Origin: Sclerodactyla briareus
Lineage: Eukaryota > Echinodermata > Holothuroidea > Dendrochirotida > Sclerodactylidae
DNA length: 64,000 nt
Assembly: GCA_026419785.1 (NCBI GenBank)
Contig: JAODTK010003555.1
Location: forward strand, 1,178,001-1,242,000
Reading direction: 5' to 3'
The translations under genes and the position numbers were made by a program. This document shows positions 33,700 to 45,678 of the stretch, in pieces. How positions within the stretch are numbered: position 1 is the stretch's first letter; every line of letters begins with the position of its first letter. The notes under the pieces are model-generated. The model was not told the origin of the DNA. It saw only the letters and a list, made by a program, of their open reading frames with translations, and ran no database searches.

Positions 33700-33880
33700 C
33701 CAGAAAGTTTTACTGCATACAGCAAGAATTCATGAGTGAAGACCAAGTCCTCGCCCATCGCCAATGCAAGTACAGTCACCTGGGGAAAAACCGTCCAGTG
33801 ACGCTGGATTTCGAACCCGGAATATCTGCTTACAAAGTGTCACTGATCCCACGTTATCATTCTTCCGCCCTTCCGGAGAA
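33700..33880 (-). mobile_element. Probable tRNA-derived SINE fragment
   Basis: On the minus strand GGATCAGTGACACTTTGTAA (about 33850-33831) and CCGGGTTCGAAATCC (33822-33808) resemble the anticodon arm and B box of a tRNA-like head, followed by GGACGGTTTTTCCCCAGGTG (about 33799-33780), a common SINE body sequence. A long minus-strand reading frame (33779-33357) overlaps it and the duplicated unit and is not considered a gene. Confidence 0.5.
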
Positions 33881-33959
33881 GGCCACAGGATGACAAAGTT
33901 CAAATGTAGCGGAAACCGTTGAGCCGTGCCCGAAGACCCCCCGACTCCTGGCCCAGCCA

Positions 33960-35690
33960 AAGTGGGATATTATCGTAAAGATGAATGTCGGAATCCCCAG
34001 GGGAGGCGAAGCGGGAAGCTGATTAATCGAACAACAATCACATATTTCATGCAACGTAAGGTGAGTGGGCATATATCCTCGCTGCAATCAGTGATTTGTT
34101 ACAGTATTTACGCCAGTCCTGGCAACCTCATCTTATGAGATGAAGAAGAAAATTGGTCCTATCGGCAAAAACTGAATCTAAACAGTTTTAATAAAATGTG
34201 GCCAATTTAAAAATTGGCATAGATATCGCAAAAATGTATATTCATTATTCTCTACATACCATGGTAACTTCGAGCTATTCGCAGTGCCCAACTGAGCACG
34301 TGTAATAATATATTGCCCTTATTAAACTTCTTGGGCCTTTCGGAATTCTTTTAAATGAATCGAACTTGTTCAAGTTCGGTGGAAAGTTTAGACTTTTATA
34401 TATTATTCGATTCAGTGCCTAATGGCTGCGCCCTTGTCCTACTTGGTGAGGCTACCAGGATTTCGGCCCGCCACCCCGCCCTTCTTAACCCGTGTCCTGT
34501 GATACCTACCGAATAGCTCCATATCGGGTCGCATAATAATACCCTTAAAATACAAACTAACATGCGCAATCGAAACGTCTTGGTATCTTCGGAGGCAAAT
34601 ATTCTCTTCCTTGCAAATACACTGTATGTTCTTCACCATGCCACTTCATTGTATGTCACACAGTTAATTGGCTTTTACTGGCATAACTTGGAATGTAGTT
34701 TGAACATGTCTGGGCCACATTGGCCTAATATTTGGTTATTGTGCCCACACCACTTAATAATTTCCACCGGCACTACTATTCCTTATGCCTGAATATTTGC
34801 TATTATGGGTACCCCCAGCCACAACTTTGTGGTACCCCACAACTGCATTCCTAGGCCTGTAGTCATGAACGTGGAACACACTCGGAACAGCCTGTGGGTC
34901 CCCTTTGCCTCAATTCATACCACCATGGATCAGTTCCAGCCGACCTACATATGAGAAGGTGATGACGATCTTCCTCTTCCAACAGACCTGCCTGAAGTCC
35001 CCCGATTGCCTCTATACACCTCAGTGCTGAACCGATAAATACAGTCTCTCCCTTCTAGCTGCTCTGCTTTGCTCTACATGACAGGGAATAATGAAAACAA
35101 CCTCCACAGGGAGCTGGCCATAGGAAAGCTTTTCGGGAAGACTATTGGGTAATTAATGGATTTAATTAAAATGTAAAACATACTATGCAAACCAAATGTA
35201 ACTCTGCCTAGCCATTGGCATGCTCCATTCACCACCAATTTCAACCTGACCCTGGTACGGTTTTAGAAGTGAATGGAGTGAATGTGACTACACAGAACGA
35301 ACGACGACTAAGAACTAACGAACGAACAAACGGACGGACGGAGAGACTGATGATGTAAGCTGCTCACCCGCAGCTAAAAATCCCAGAGGAAACGTGAAGC
35401 CAACAAACTCATAACGATTTACACATGTGTAATGGTACTATCCGCTCATCGTTCTTTATTACATATTGCATGGGAAGTGGAGAAGACGGAGCTAGCAATT
35501 GAACTGGTGTTGCCAAATAGTATTTAGATCGCTTACAATGGCATTTCCGTGGAGTATTCTACAAACCTTAATCCTGCATGCAGGCGTAGAGCTGGGTGTA
35601 TATACGGACACAATTCCTTGAGGATAAACTTTCAAATTGAACGGGACAGTTAATGGGTAATCCAGTTGCCTGTGAAGTTCCAAATTCCAG
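33960..35690. other. No gene seen
   Basis: No supported feature. A short imperfect GAAC/GGAC tetranucleotide stretch occurs near 35297-35345. Confidence 0.4.
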
Positions 35691-35694
35691 ACAT

Positions 35695-36645
35695 TAAAGG
35701 GTTGTTCACATGGGGAGAAAAAACCCTGTTGCTTTGGGTGCTACTATAAGGTCATTCAGGGTCAGCAGAGTCAGAATCCACGATCATCATGACATTTCGT
35801 TGTCATATTGGAAGAGAGTACCATAGAAACTATTGTTTTTGGTGCCATTCAATGTCATTCAAGGTCAACAAAGGGTTCAGAATTCGAAGTCCATGACACC
35901 CGTTGTTAACGGTCATAACTGGCCACGCAAATTGCCTATGTACTTCAATTTGACCATGTAGGTTGTCTCTATAGAAAGAAATAACTCTATTGTTTTTTGT
36001 ATTATTCCAAGGTCATTCAGGTCACAAGGATCAGAATCTTAAAAGCTTGTAAGCATGTTTTTAACTACCCAATCCAATTGAAGTGCAGCGTCGCGTAGTT
36101 CGGTAGATGGCGTCTCGCGGATCTCAGGTCCGGTGTTTCAATTCCCCGCGGAATCACAAAAGTTCATTTTATAGCTCCTCTCCTTCCCAGGCAGGAAATG
36201 GGCTTTGCTTTGGAAGTGTTCACTCAACGTCCGTCGGATGGGGACGTAAAACGGCGGTCCCTGGAGCGGAAGATCTACGCTTGACCCGTAATAAGTCTGG
36301 ACACTATTCGAGAAGAGAAGGCGAGTACTAAGTAGACCTCCATCAAATGCCCTATTTAAGGGCGCATTGGAGTAATGAACCCAGAGCCTACACGTTCAAA
36401 TTAGGTATGTATGTTGTACATATGGGATGGGAAAACCCAATCATCCTTGGTGTTGTTCCAAGTCGTTCAAGGTCAGCAGTGGTCCGAACCTGAAAAGCTT
36501 TGGTTGACCAGATACTACCCATTAAGTAGGTTTTCCATATAACGAGAAAATAACCTTATTGTTGTTGGTCCTGTACCAAGGTCATTTGCGTGAGCAGAGG
36601 TCAGAATCTAAAAGCTTGGGACATGATAGCAACCCCACTAGAAAT
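35695..36645. repeat. AGGTCA-containing tandem array, paralogue of the 12.9-kb array
   Basis: Units with CAAGGTCATTCA-GGTCA occur near 35750, 35850, 36008, 36460 and 36580, with the same TTGACCATGTAGGTTGTC and GAAATAACTCTATTGTT context as at 12.9-13.6 kb. A SINE interrupts the array at about 36085-36376. The array ends with sequence matching 13640-13690. Confidence 0.75.
36085..36376 (+). mobile_element. tRNA-derived SINE inserted in the array, with LINE-like 3' hairpin tail
   Basis: Head: GTCGCGTAGTTCGGTAGATG (A box, about 36088-36107) and GGTCCGGTGTTTCAATTCCC (B box, about 36127-36146). Body: GTCGGATGGGGACGTAAAAC (about 36232-36251) then GGCGGTCCCTGGAGCG, a GACGTAAAA-GGCGGTCCC block frequent in invertebrate tRNA SINEs. 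Tail: CCTCCATCAAATGCCCTAT then GGGCGCATTGGAGTA (36337-36374), potentially a stem-loop. The same tail occurs at the 3' end of the LINE at 53.8-54.8 kb, in the same orientation, suggesting a SINE-LINE partnership. Confidence 0.78.
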
Positions 36646-36739
36646 TAGGCTGCTCTGTCATGCATCCACATACTTTTCATCAACATCCCCCACCCCTTTC
36701 TCTCTCACACCACACTACGCATCCCCTCCATAGCGATGG

Positions 36740-36930
36740 CATTGAATCTGATTGAAGTATGCCAGCAAACCATGATTGCCTGCTGTGGCATTTCTTACTT
36801 TGAGGACCAGTCTGTTCAGAATGCAGAAATAATCATATGATATCTTCAATATTAGACTGTTATAATTTTCCAACTTTTAGTCACATAGAACTGGCCCCTT
36901 ATTACAGCAGAATAAACCTAGTCCATAGTC
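36740..36930. repeat. GT31 left-flank sequence, first part (block 3)
   Basis: CCAGTCTGTTCAGAATGCAG (36807), ATATGATATCTTCAATATTA and TCACATAGAACTGG-CC (36880) match 13700-13800 in order. Confidence 0.75.
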
Positions 36931-36934
36931 TATA

Positions 36935-38815
36935 ATTGTTGACCTCCGTGAGTCCATGAAAGAGCAGAAGCGTACCAAACTTGGGGGAACATAAGTGACC
37001 CTGATACTAATCCCCCTCGAACCCCTCCCCCCCAATTTCCCAACCATGCGATGCATTCTTCCCATAGAACCGTCATTGAATCTGAGCGGAAGTATTCCAA
37101 TGAATAATGATAGCCCGTATGGTTGTATGGCAACGTGTGAATTGACTTCTAGAAACAATAGACACAAAACGTGGCCGGATTCATCGCCCTAGGGACAGGC
37201 TATGGATAATAAGGCCCAACCAGAATACTGTAGTTACCTCAATTAGAAATTGTCGGTTTACTTAAAATTCCATGCAGTCGCAGACTTGTAATTCCGAATA
37301 TTATCCTTTCCTTTCACTGCCTTCCCCTTCCTTCTACTACTTTTGTGGAGAAAGATCAAATTTACGTCCCCATTCACCAACTGAAGTGTTACTCAATTCT
37401 GACAACGTTTGGAAATCACAAAAAAAGTAAGCAAATTTGAACTCCTGTTACCTCAAATGATCCTGACAGGGAAAAATGAAGTCCCATCTGGCAAGTTTCG
37501 TTACACTAGAAAACTTTAAATTTTCGCGAAATTATAAAATTAGTGGGATGTATTTGTAGTAGTACATACAAAAGTCATATGGGGTCAACCAAGGGATATT
37601 ATTGCCCAAACGCACCGTAGCATCCAATGACCCCCGCTTGTTGGGTAGGTATTTCACACATCGATCTCACTCTGTTGACCTCAGATGAGCATTTACCTGC
37701 CCACACAGCAATAGAGGAGGAGGAGGGGGAGGGGGTAGAGGCAACAAGTAGAGGAGTCGGCAGTTCCAAGTATACCCAGTTATGTCAGTATTGGTCTGAT
37801 TAGAGGTTTACACGATGACAACCGTGTTCTTTTCGAGCAGGGCTTGGGAAACGTGTCATTGTGTCATTACCCAGGTGTTAAGAAAATCTGTTCTCATGTC
37901 TAATTAATGTTGATTTTCTTAAAGAAACAAGGTTGGAGAAACATAGTAAAATGCCTTAAATTTCATGAGGCCGTTAGAAAGGTTTCATCTATGTTGTAAG
38001 CCCAACTAAGCTCAAACTCAGTTGTTTGCAATTGTGTGCAGAGACCTGTGAATGATAGGGGTGCGATGGTAGGTAGTGGTACTGTTCCCGGTTGTGCTGG
38101 GGTCGATTTTGTGTTCTGGGTAACCCGCGGTGAGGGGGTCTTACATGTACTGCTATTGTTGGAAACAGTGTATCAAACAGGATGTTCTGCTCCCCTACCT
38201 CCCGGGTTTTCCGGTTTCTTCCAGTGTGAAACCTTTCAGGGGGGCACTCCCCCCCCTCCCTGTGCATAGATCACTACTGGTGGTACTCTTGTTAAATTAA
38301 CTTTAGATTGACCTACTTTGTTGAGAATGCCCATAAATGAATCATCAAAATTTGTCATAGGCCACCGGAGTGATGCATGGCTACACTGAGAGCTTAATAC
38401 ACAAGTAAACATTGCAGTTGATAGGTGTGTCCTTGAGACTGGACAGTGATAACACAAAACCACGTGACATAGGAAAGCATGGGTGGAAGATATTATGCTC
38501 ATTACTGCAGTTCCACAAGACAATATCAGTCTGTCCAGGGAAATTGTGTATATAACTGTATAATGAAATGAAAAGGTGGAACAATTGGGAGTCATACAGA
38601 CCTGTGTATTTACAGTAATATCTACACACTATTACTTGGGTGGCATCTGGAGGCGCAGGTTTTCTCAAATTGGGTATCACAGTACCCCTGTCTGGGGGAT
38701 ATATATCGAGACACTAGGCACAATTATGTCAAATATTTTTTTGTCCGACACAAGGATCTTAAATTGCTGAGTGCCAAGTGGCCACACAAAAATAGTAATA
38801 CGTTCAAACGACATG
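36935..38815. other. No gene seen
   Basis: No recognisable gene or mobile element. A minus-strand frame of about 119 codons (38595-38236) has no identifiable domain. Confidence 0.4.
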
Positions 38816-38824
38816 TAGGTTGCC

Positions 38825-39622
38825 ATGCATAGCGAAACTACATGCAGTTCGCCTAGACGAACAAAACTTTCCACTACAATATCCCTCTAAAATGTTTTGT
38901 TGCCAAGATATCAATGTCAAAACGTCAAATTTAACAACATTCCAGTGTTTTAGGCTACTTTGACCTTTCACACATGTGCGTTCCTTGAGAGAGATCGTGA
39001 TAGTAGTGAGGTATGAACATTAGTCCAATTTACTTTATGGTTCGTCTCAAACAAGCGAATCTGGTCATCACAAAAACTAGCACTCAATGTCACAAGGTCG
39101 AAATGTCAAACGAGGTCAAAAGGTCAAATGAGGTCAAAGTAGGTCACCCCAGAAGTAGTTCGCCCAGACGAACAAAACTTTCCATTACGACATCCCTCCA
39201 AAATGTTTCGTTGCCAAGATATATAAGGATTGTCTCATGGTGACCTCAAATTACCTTGACCTAACACCAAACACAATAGGGTTCATCCTCACCATACGTG
39301 CAAACCCACATACCTAATTTGAACTTGATACATGCTTGCGTCAGTTAGATATCATGCTGACAAGCTTTCGGAAGTTGCCCTCTCGTTTTGGGAAACTGAA
39401 GACTCTTGACCTGCACCCAAAAAACAATAGGGGTCATCCTCTCTATATGTCCACCCACATACATACATGCGTGCTTTCCTTAGATATCGTGCTGAAAAGG
39501 GGTGTCACACACACACAAACACACACACACACACACACACACATACACAGACACACGCACACACATACGCACGGTGCGTGACTGCATAGATTTCTTTTTG
39601 CCTTCAGCAAGGAATAAAAAGT
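38825..39622 (+). repeat. AGGTCA family A repeat, tandem ~1.5 copies with (CA)n and terminal hairpin
   Basis: Two copies of the TTCGCC-AGACGAACAAAAC core at about 38847 and 39158. Half-sites AGGTCA at 39113-39118, 39121-39126, 39131-39136 and 39141-39146. Then GTTTCGTTGCCAAGATAT (39206), TTAGATATCATGCTGACAAG (39344), (CA)n near 39505-39545, and the terminal CCTTCAGCAAGGAATAAAAA at 39601-39620. Longest copy of this family in the window. Confidence 0.82.
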
Positions 39623-39629
39623 GTCCCAA

Positions 39630-40740
39630 CGAATGCCCCTTGGAGACATTTTAAACAGGAATAACTAAAACCCGACCTACAGGAAAGTGGCATGCATCCT
39701 CCCATGCTGATGTCTCCATTATGGAACATACTGCAGATATGTCTTTATGGCTAACACTAAAACTCGTTTTTGTGGCACCATGTTCCTCGGGTAACCTAGA
39801 CGTCCAACGTCACTCAGTACTTCGCAGTATCTTAAATCAGTTCACAAAAATCTATTACCCACTGTGGAGTCCCCATAGGCTGATGTGGATCTGGGTTATC
39901 ACATGTCCAGTCGAGTACACACAAATATACTTGAAGGCTATGACATGACTTTGGGGTTTTTTCTCATAACTGTAAATGGCAGCCAACCGTCCATAACCGA
40001 ATTTCAGTGATTCGGAGTAAGCCATGCAAGGCGCAATCAGCTATTGCAAAATTCGTCTTGTAACATCACGGGGGAACCACAAAATCCACTGTAATACAAA
40101 GTCAATGTAAGACATGCACTAAAAACCCTGTAACAACGACCTATAGATGGGATCGAATCAAATATTACAAAATTCCCCACACGCTGTTGAAGGTTATCTC
40201 ATTCATTCTGAGTTAATCCTTATCGTACCCCCCCCATATCCCTGTTATTATGCCTCAAAAACAACATTTATCTTTGTGGCGGTTTCTATGGGCAGCCTTC
40301 GAATCGTTTCCTTCCCACCGTGCTGTCATCGGCTTAGCCTCAAATTCCTTAAGTACATTGAAATAACTCAACAATGCTAGAACCTCCCAAATTTGGGGTG
40401 GGTTTTTTTTTTATATGTCCTCTTTCTACTGCGCTAGTTAGCTAGCTAGCCAATTATCCATCAGGGGCAACGCATACCTTAACCCTTAACATACAGTAGA
40501 AATAATCATGTTATATACAGTCCTACTATTTTTTCAACATTCTGTTGGTTGGGGGGTTGTACCATTTTCCCATTGTACTGTCAGTTTGGGTTAACACGGG
40601 GAGGGGGAGCGCAGCCTAAACATAAACGTTGGACAACCTAAATCCCGGTACCTGCACACAGGGTTTGCTCTGTTCAATTATTCTATTGCTATAATTGAGT
40701 TGTTGTCCTTTTTTTTCGGATATTGGAGGATTAAGAATAG
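39630..40740. other. No gene seen
   Basis: No recognisable gene; palindromic TTAGCTAGCTAGC near 40439. Confidence 0.4.
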
Positions 40741-40744
40741 TCAC

Positions 40745-41580
40745 AGAATTCTTTTGATATTGGGTAGTCATGAATGCAACTGGTGGTATTCAGCACTTCG
40801 TAATGTATTATTCTACAACAAATCTACAGAGATATGTTGACTTGGATATTTTGACATTCAGTGGGAGTCACTTGTTGGGAGAGTGTTCATGAGTACAACT
40901 GGTGGTATTCAGCACTTTGTAATGTGATGTACTGTACACAAATAATCAACAGAGATATAATGATTTGGATATTGTGATATCCGGATCCGGGTGGGGTCAC
41001 TTGTTAGAAGGGTGTTCATGAGGATGGCTGGTTGTATTCGTCATTTGTCAGGTTTGTGATGTAATTTTCTGTACAGTGGATATAAACAAACCTGGGGGGA
41101 AGGGGCCGGGGTGACCGACTGATGGAAATAAATTGAATTTCCAACCTGTCGGCATTAAAGTATATTGCGTAATTCCCCCCGGATAATACTTTTGGCCCCG
41201 AAAATGTCGGTCTGACCCCTTAAAACCGTAAAAATTAAATCCTGCTGCCGCGATCCTCATACTCTATTCAGGCAATTCCATTGGGAATTTGAAAACTAAA
41301 GGTGATCTCGTAATTATTGCAATTCCCACAGATCACATGACACTGGTCTAATTGGTAGTGCTGACCATTCTGGAAATACACTGCGCGGCATTCGAACATG
41401 TTTGGCAAAGAATACCTTTATTTTACACTTCAGCCCAGTAACATAATGTTCAGAAAAGTGATTCATTCCTAAACACGATGCTCCCATTGACTTCAAATTT
41501 TCACACAGTATTTTTTGGCTCAAAGCCCCCCCCCCCCCCCCCCCCAGCACACACATCTTCACATGATGTGCTCACTGAAA
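40745..41580. repeat. GT31 left-flank block 3, with a three-unit tandem
   Basis: CAACTGGTGGTATTCA-CA-TT units at about 40778, 40897 and a diverged one at 41027 (about 120-130 bp apart) correspond to a single unit at 13850. They are followed by GATGGAAATAAA (41122), TCCTGCTGCCGCG (41240), CCATTGGGAATT (41279) and GTGCTGACCATTCTGG (41358), in the same order as at 13.9-14.4 kb. A 20-C run occupies 41526-41545. Confidence 0.78.
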
Positions 41581-42055
41581 CATATGCAGGCCATAAACGT
41601 TACATATAAATGAGTGAGCTAATCGAATGAGCGTTGGAAAATGAAACCCCAATTCACATAGTTATACAGCAGTAACATTTCCAATGATGTATCATAATGT
41701 TTTGAATCTGTCGACGGCAGCAATTCAGACGAGTTAATTGCCAAAAACCTGTAGATTGTTCGTAGAAAGCAGGTTATGAAAGTTTCAAAATCGTGCACAT
41801 TTCTCAGTGGAAAGTGTGACATTTGAACTACCATTTCATATTCTGACATCTATCTAGTTGACCGTATCACAGCCGTCTTACTCGAATGTTTTTTTTTTTT
41901 TTCAGACTGTGCATGACGTATTAATATCATACGAGTTCATAAATACCTGTATAAAGCACAAGAAAGACATTTCCAACAATTTCCATAGGACTGGCAAAGT
42001 TCCGCGTTTCAATTCCGCGTTTTAAAGACATGTTATGTTATTTTTACTATTTTGA

Positions 42056-43281
42056 TCAGCCCAATAGTTCGCTATTCGGGTTTTCTCTTTGACAATAACG
42101 ACGTAGGCACTTTTAAAATAGCAATAGTTGTAATCCTGCTCAAAAGCTTCAAAACCTTTTTCGTGTTTAGGAACAACCTCTAATTTCTCCAGACACGTCG
42201 GTGTAACACATCCTCCAAGAATAAGTATGGAATAGTCAAGGATGGCTAATAATATTTTTGGGTGCTAAGTCGCCAGACAAGATATAACCACCCCCAGTAC
42301 AATAATGAGGGAAATACTCTCTTGGATATTCCTCGTTAGTATATACCAACGGTGTTTCTTGTCGCGAATTGGTTCTGCTTTTTCGAAGCAATTCCCGGTG
42401 ACAAAACCTTTTCCATTCCTCGACACGTATTAAGGTGTTCGACGATATTCACGATTGATATAAAGGCGTCCATCGTCGTCTTCATGACGTACGTTGCTTG
42501 AGGGCAATATTCGCTAACCCATTCAGGCCCATCATCATCTTTAATGTCAGATTCCTGTAGGAATCCTCGAATCCTCCATGATGATATCTCCGTTACGGTC
42601 GCCTCCTGCTGGACTCTGTCTATAACAGTGCGATTTCTGAGAATCCAAGGAAGAAGATACTCTTGACCTTCTTCCCAGAGACATCGGAGACACTGAGACA
42701 GGACTCCCGAAGCATTCGTCGCATTTCGAATCCTCCTGGCCTAGAGGGTATCAATACCAGGAGAAACACTTCCTCTGGCGAGCCGCTGCTGCTCCCATTA
42801 TAGCAGAACGCTGGCTGGTTAATAAGAAGCCTAAGAAGTGTGAGTTAACTAGTTTGGTTGCTGATTCGGGACGGTTCCGTTGATATAGATCATTGGTCAT
42901 GGATTTGTTCCAGTCTTGTGCATGTGCTAAATCAATGTTCCCATACTTTTTCTCCTTGACAATATATGCGTTCCCATATCCCTCAGGGACAGTTGCAACG
43001 TTCTGGATTTATTCCAGCCTTGGATATTTGCCGAGTCATCGTTTCTTTGTCTCCCCTCTTCAATCATATCAATAATGCATCCGTTCCTACCTCTGTTAAG
43101 TACACCACTATGGTCACTTATGGTGGACAAGATTTCCCGCCGGTGCTATTCGTATGTTATTTTATCATGCTTTGACATCGCAACTGCCACAAAGAGTGAT
43201 GTTGAATTTTGGCAACACGAGCTCGAGAACCCATAAAGAACACGTTATCACTAACAAAATGAAGAATGGACGTTTAGCCAT
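42056..43281 (-). pseudogene. GT31 beta-1,3-glycosyltransferase, copy 3 (disrupted)
   Basis: Best-preserved N-terminus of the four: ATG at 43281 gives MAKRPFFILLVITCSLWVLE, a short basic cytoplasmic tail plus a type II membrane anchor, but the frame stops about 40 codons in (near 43163). The stem continues in another frame (43130-42927: GVLNRGRNGCIIDMIEEG). Catalytic pieces follow with several single-base losses, e.g. near 42640 and 42600. The DxD site reads KTTMDAF (about 42475-42455) instead of KTDDDAF because one base was lost and one gained close together, so the metal-binding aspartates are partly destroyed even where the frame is kept. EEYPRE and the C-terminal KLEVVPKH segment are recognisable; the stop is at 42056. 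Non-functional. Confidence 0.83.
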
Positions 43282-43284
43282 TAT

Positions 43285-44240
43285 GTGTTCTGCTGCTGTT
43301 TTCTATCCTGGGGGTCAGTCACTTTCACTGATATCTATAGAGACAGACCGATGGGATTCAGGAATTGGTCAAACTAAAAACGGTCTCCATGACACGAAAT
43401 GAAGAATAACCAACCCACGAATACATTGTGATCTGATCTGGCATAAGAGTTTGTAAACGCAAAGGAACAAATTCGCACAAGAACAATGGGATACCAGCAG
43501 CCGGAGTGGGGCGTTAATGGCAGTGTGTTTGTCGCCTAGCGGGTAAAATTGAAGTCGGTCCTCGTTTGGAAAGAATCTGGAAATAGCGGCGGATATCTCA
43601 TTAGAGACATTCCTATACGTATTGTGGTTACAGATGAGGGGAGGTTTTTTTTAATCGACTCGTGTACCTTTCAGTCAAAAACGACACATCTGGACTGTGA
43701 GAACGGTATGAATACTTTTCTCCATTTGTCAACAGTTTGTACCGGAGAACTTACGTTGATTACTTGCAATGAACGCAAGTACTTCGAATCAAGTCTCAGT
43801 CTTCAAGCAGTACGTACAAAAACGAAATCGGTTTCCAATGTTGAAACAAGCAATCCGATGCTCCTGATATGTAATCTGTTGAATTGTGGTTCTCCGTAAA
43901 TAATGAACTACGGCCGTAGGAAGATAAACCTCCAGTTGAGAATTCTAGAAAATACAACAATCCTTGTGATTTTTCAGAGCGCGAAAACAGATATGTAGGG
44001 GTATGTAGGTCTTTCTACATGAAATCACCTCTCCGAATCCAATCACGAAATGATATTACGATGTCCGCGACGCTCGCCGCTCCGAATACTTGTTTATAAG
44101 TATAATCGATTCTAACAGAACGGTAGGGGAGAGGCGATCTATTTCACACATATAGGTCCGAAAGTGTTAAGGTGAATACGTACATTATCGGTCTCCCTAA
44201 TATTTGGTATCGACCGTCGATACATATATATATACCGGTC
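43285..44240. repeat. 5' flank of GT31 copy 3, extended similarity to copy 4 flank
   Basis: The proximal part matches the flanks of copies 1 and 2 (TGTAAACGCAAAGGAACAAATT near 43452; GGAGTGGGGCGTTAATGGCA at 43504). From about 43605 to 43760 it matches 57790-57930: AAAACGACACAT-TGGACTGTGAGAAC then TGAATACTTTTCTCCATTTG. A plus-strand frame through this part (43549-43899) is open here but interrupted in copy 4, so it is treated as shared non-coding flank, possibly promoter-proximal. Confidence 0.65.
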
Positions 44241-44244
44241 GGGA

Positions 44245-44598
44245 TCATTATTGTCGGAGGGTCACAAACCTAATTAATTGAATAATTCAGGCTTCCGGAT
44301 AATATAGTCGTTTATTGCTTCTTCCCTTCGTCAAAGATCTATGTCAATCTTTTACAGGAATATTTGACGACTCGGTTCTTCGTTATTAACTAGGGGACTC
44401 CCCCAGGATTTATTAAGTCAAATCCTATATGCAGTTAGTAAACGCACGTAATTTCAATCTGAGTATTGTGGCATTGTACCGCTGAAAATAGACTAGGATT
44501 ACCCATACACTGTTCATTTAATCCACGGTATTCAGTGTGCGTGGAGTGAGGATGGTATTTGGCATTTTCTAGTTGCCGCTTCTTGTCCATTAATAACA
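44245..44598. other. No gene seen
   Basis: No recognisable feature. Confidence 0.4.
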
Positions 44599-44599
44599 A

Positions 44600-45005
44600 T
44601 CAAAATCGCAAGTCTCTCTTCCTCTCCCACCACTTACCAGGCGGAAAGTAGGGGGGCATCGTGAAGTCAGTCTCTGAGTGGACAAAGCGAAGCAGTTTAC
44701 GCTAGGTATGAGGGAACGACGAATCTGATGTGGCAGGACGCAGGCAAAAGTTTACTCATGCTGGCGAAAGTATACCTTTTTCCCCGCCCCTAACTCCTTC
44801 GAACCCCCCCCCCCCCTCCCCCGCAATGGCCTTGCATTGCGGCTGCCCGTGAAAAAGGAGGTCAGAGTCTTAAAGAACATGGAACCAAAAATTGGCAGCC
44901 CAAATACAATTCAGTCTCAGTCTGGTCATAAGAAGTTCACTACCAGAACATGGTGTTAACGCCACGCTTAGTGCACAGTGGTTAAGCTCTTCGTGCCTTG
45001 CTGAC
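44600..45005. repeat. Right flank of GT31 copy 3, paralogue of 11.3-11.75 kb
   Basis: Same landmarks and order as the copy 1 right flank, ending with the TTAGTGCACAGTGG-type segment (44969; compare 11682). The C tract near 44806 is shorter and interrupted. T runs lie at 45007-45018 and 45030-45037. Confidence 0.85.
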
Positions 45006-45009
45006 GTTT

Positions 45010-45670
45010 TTTTTTTTCCTCCACATATTTTTTTTTTCCTCCCACTACTTTACTTTTCTTCAATCATGATATCTGAAGTACAAGGCAGTAATCATGTTTA
45101 TTTTTTTTAATGGCAACAATGATAAAACAAATATACATATGTCTTGTTTCTTCACTTCCGAAGGGGACCCAACTACAAGAAACAACCCAAAGAACCTGGC
45201 ACGTTATGAAAGTATTGTTTTTCCTAGATTCACATCTAAATTGAATTGCAAATTATTATTAAAAATTCTTAAAATTCAGGGAATAACGTTGGTATTCCAC
45301 AACCAAAAATGTAATATTTGGAATGACAAGAGAAAATCTTCATAGGGTGAGAGGTCATTGAAAAATCCGAAGCGATATAACCTTTTGAAGGAGCGTAATC
45401 ATTTCCGATGCAAATGGGTACTTCCTTCCAGTAATTCATAATGTGTGAACAATCACAGAACGAATGTAGAACATTTTTCCAATCAACCTCACTTGCCAAG
45501 GAGCGAGTGGGTGAATCAACATGCCCATCTAAAAAGCCGGGAGTTAAAACCCCCAGAATTCTATGAAAGGAACAACGAGTCTGGATACCTGACTGTAGCC
45601 CTTCCGACGGCAATATGGTCAAGCAAATATTTTGTCACCACACAAGGTCTAAGTTATAAAACGCACAGGA
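45010..45670. other. No gene seen
   Basis: No supported feature between the copy 3 flank and the LINE 3' tail. Confidence 0.4.
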
Positions 45671-45678
45671 GTTCCAGT

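Noticed and set aside
33357-33779. 140-codon minus-strand frame
   Set aside because: It crosses a duplicated non-coding unit and a tRNA-like SINE segment; its paralogous part at 62.7 kb is not open in the same frame.
38236-38595. 119-codon minus-strand frame
   Set aside because: No recognisable domain and no paralogue in the other cassette blocks; treated as a chance frame.
43549-43899. 116-codon plus-strand frame upstream of GT31 copy 3, with similarity in the copy 4 flank
   Set aside because: The similarity is at DNA level across the duplicated flank; the copy 4 version is interrupted and no domain is recognisable.
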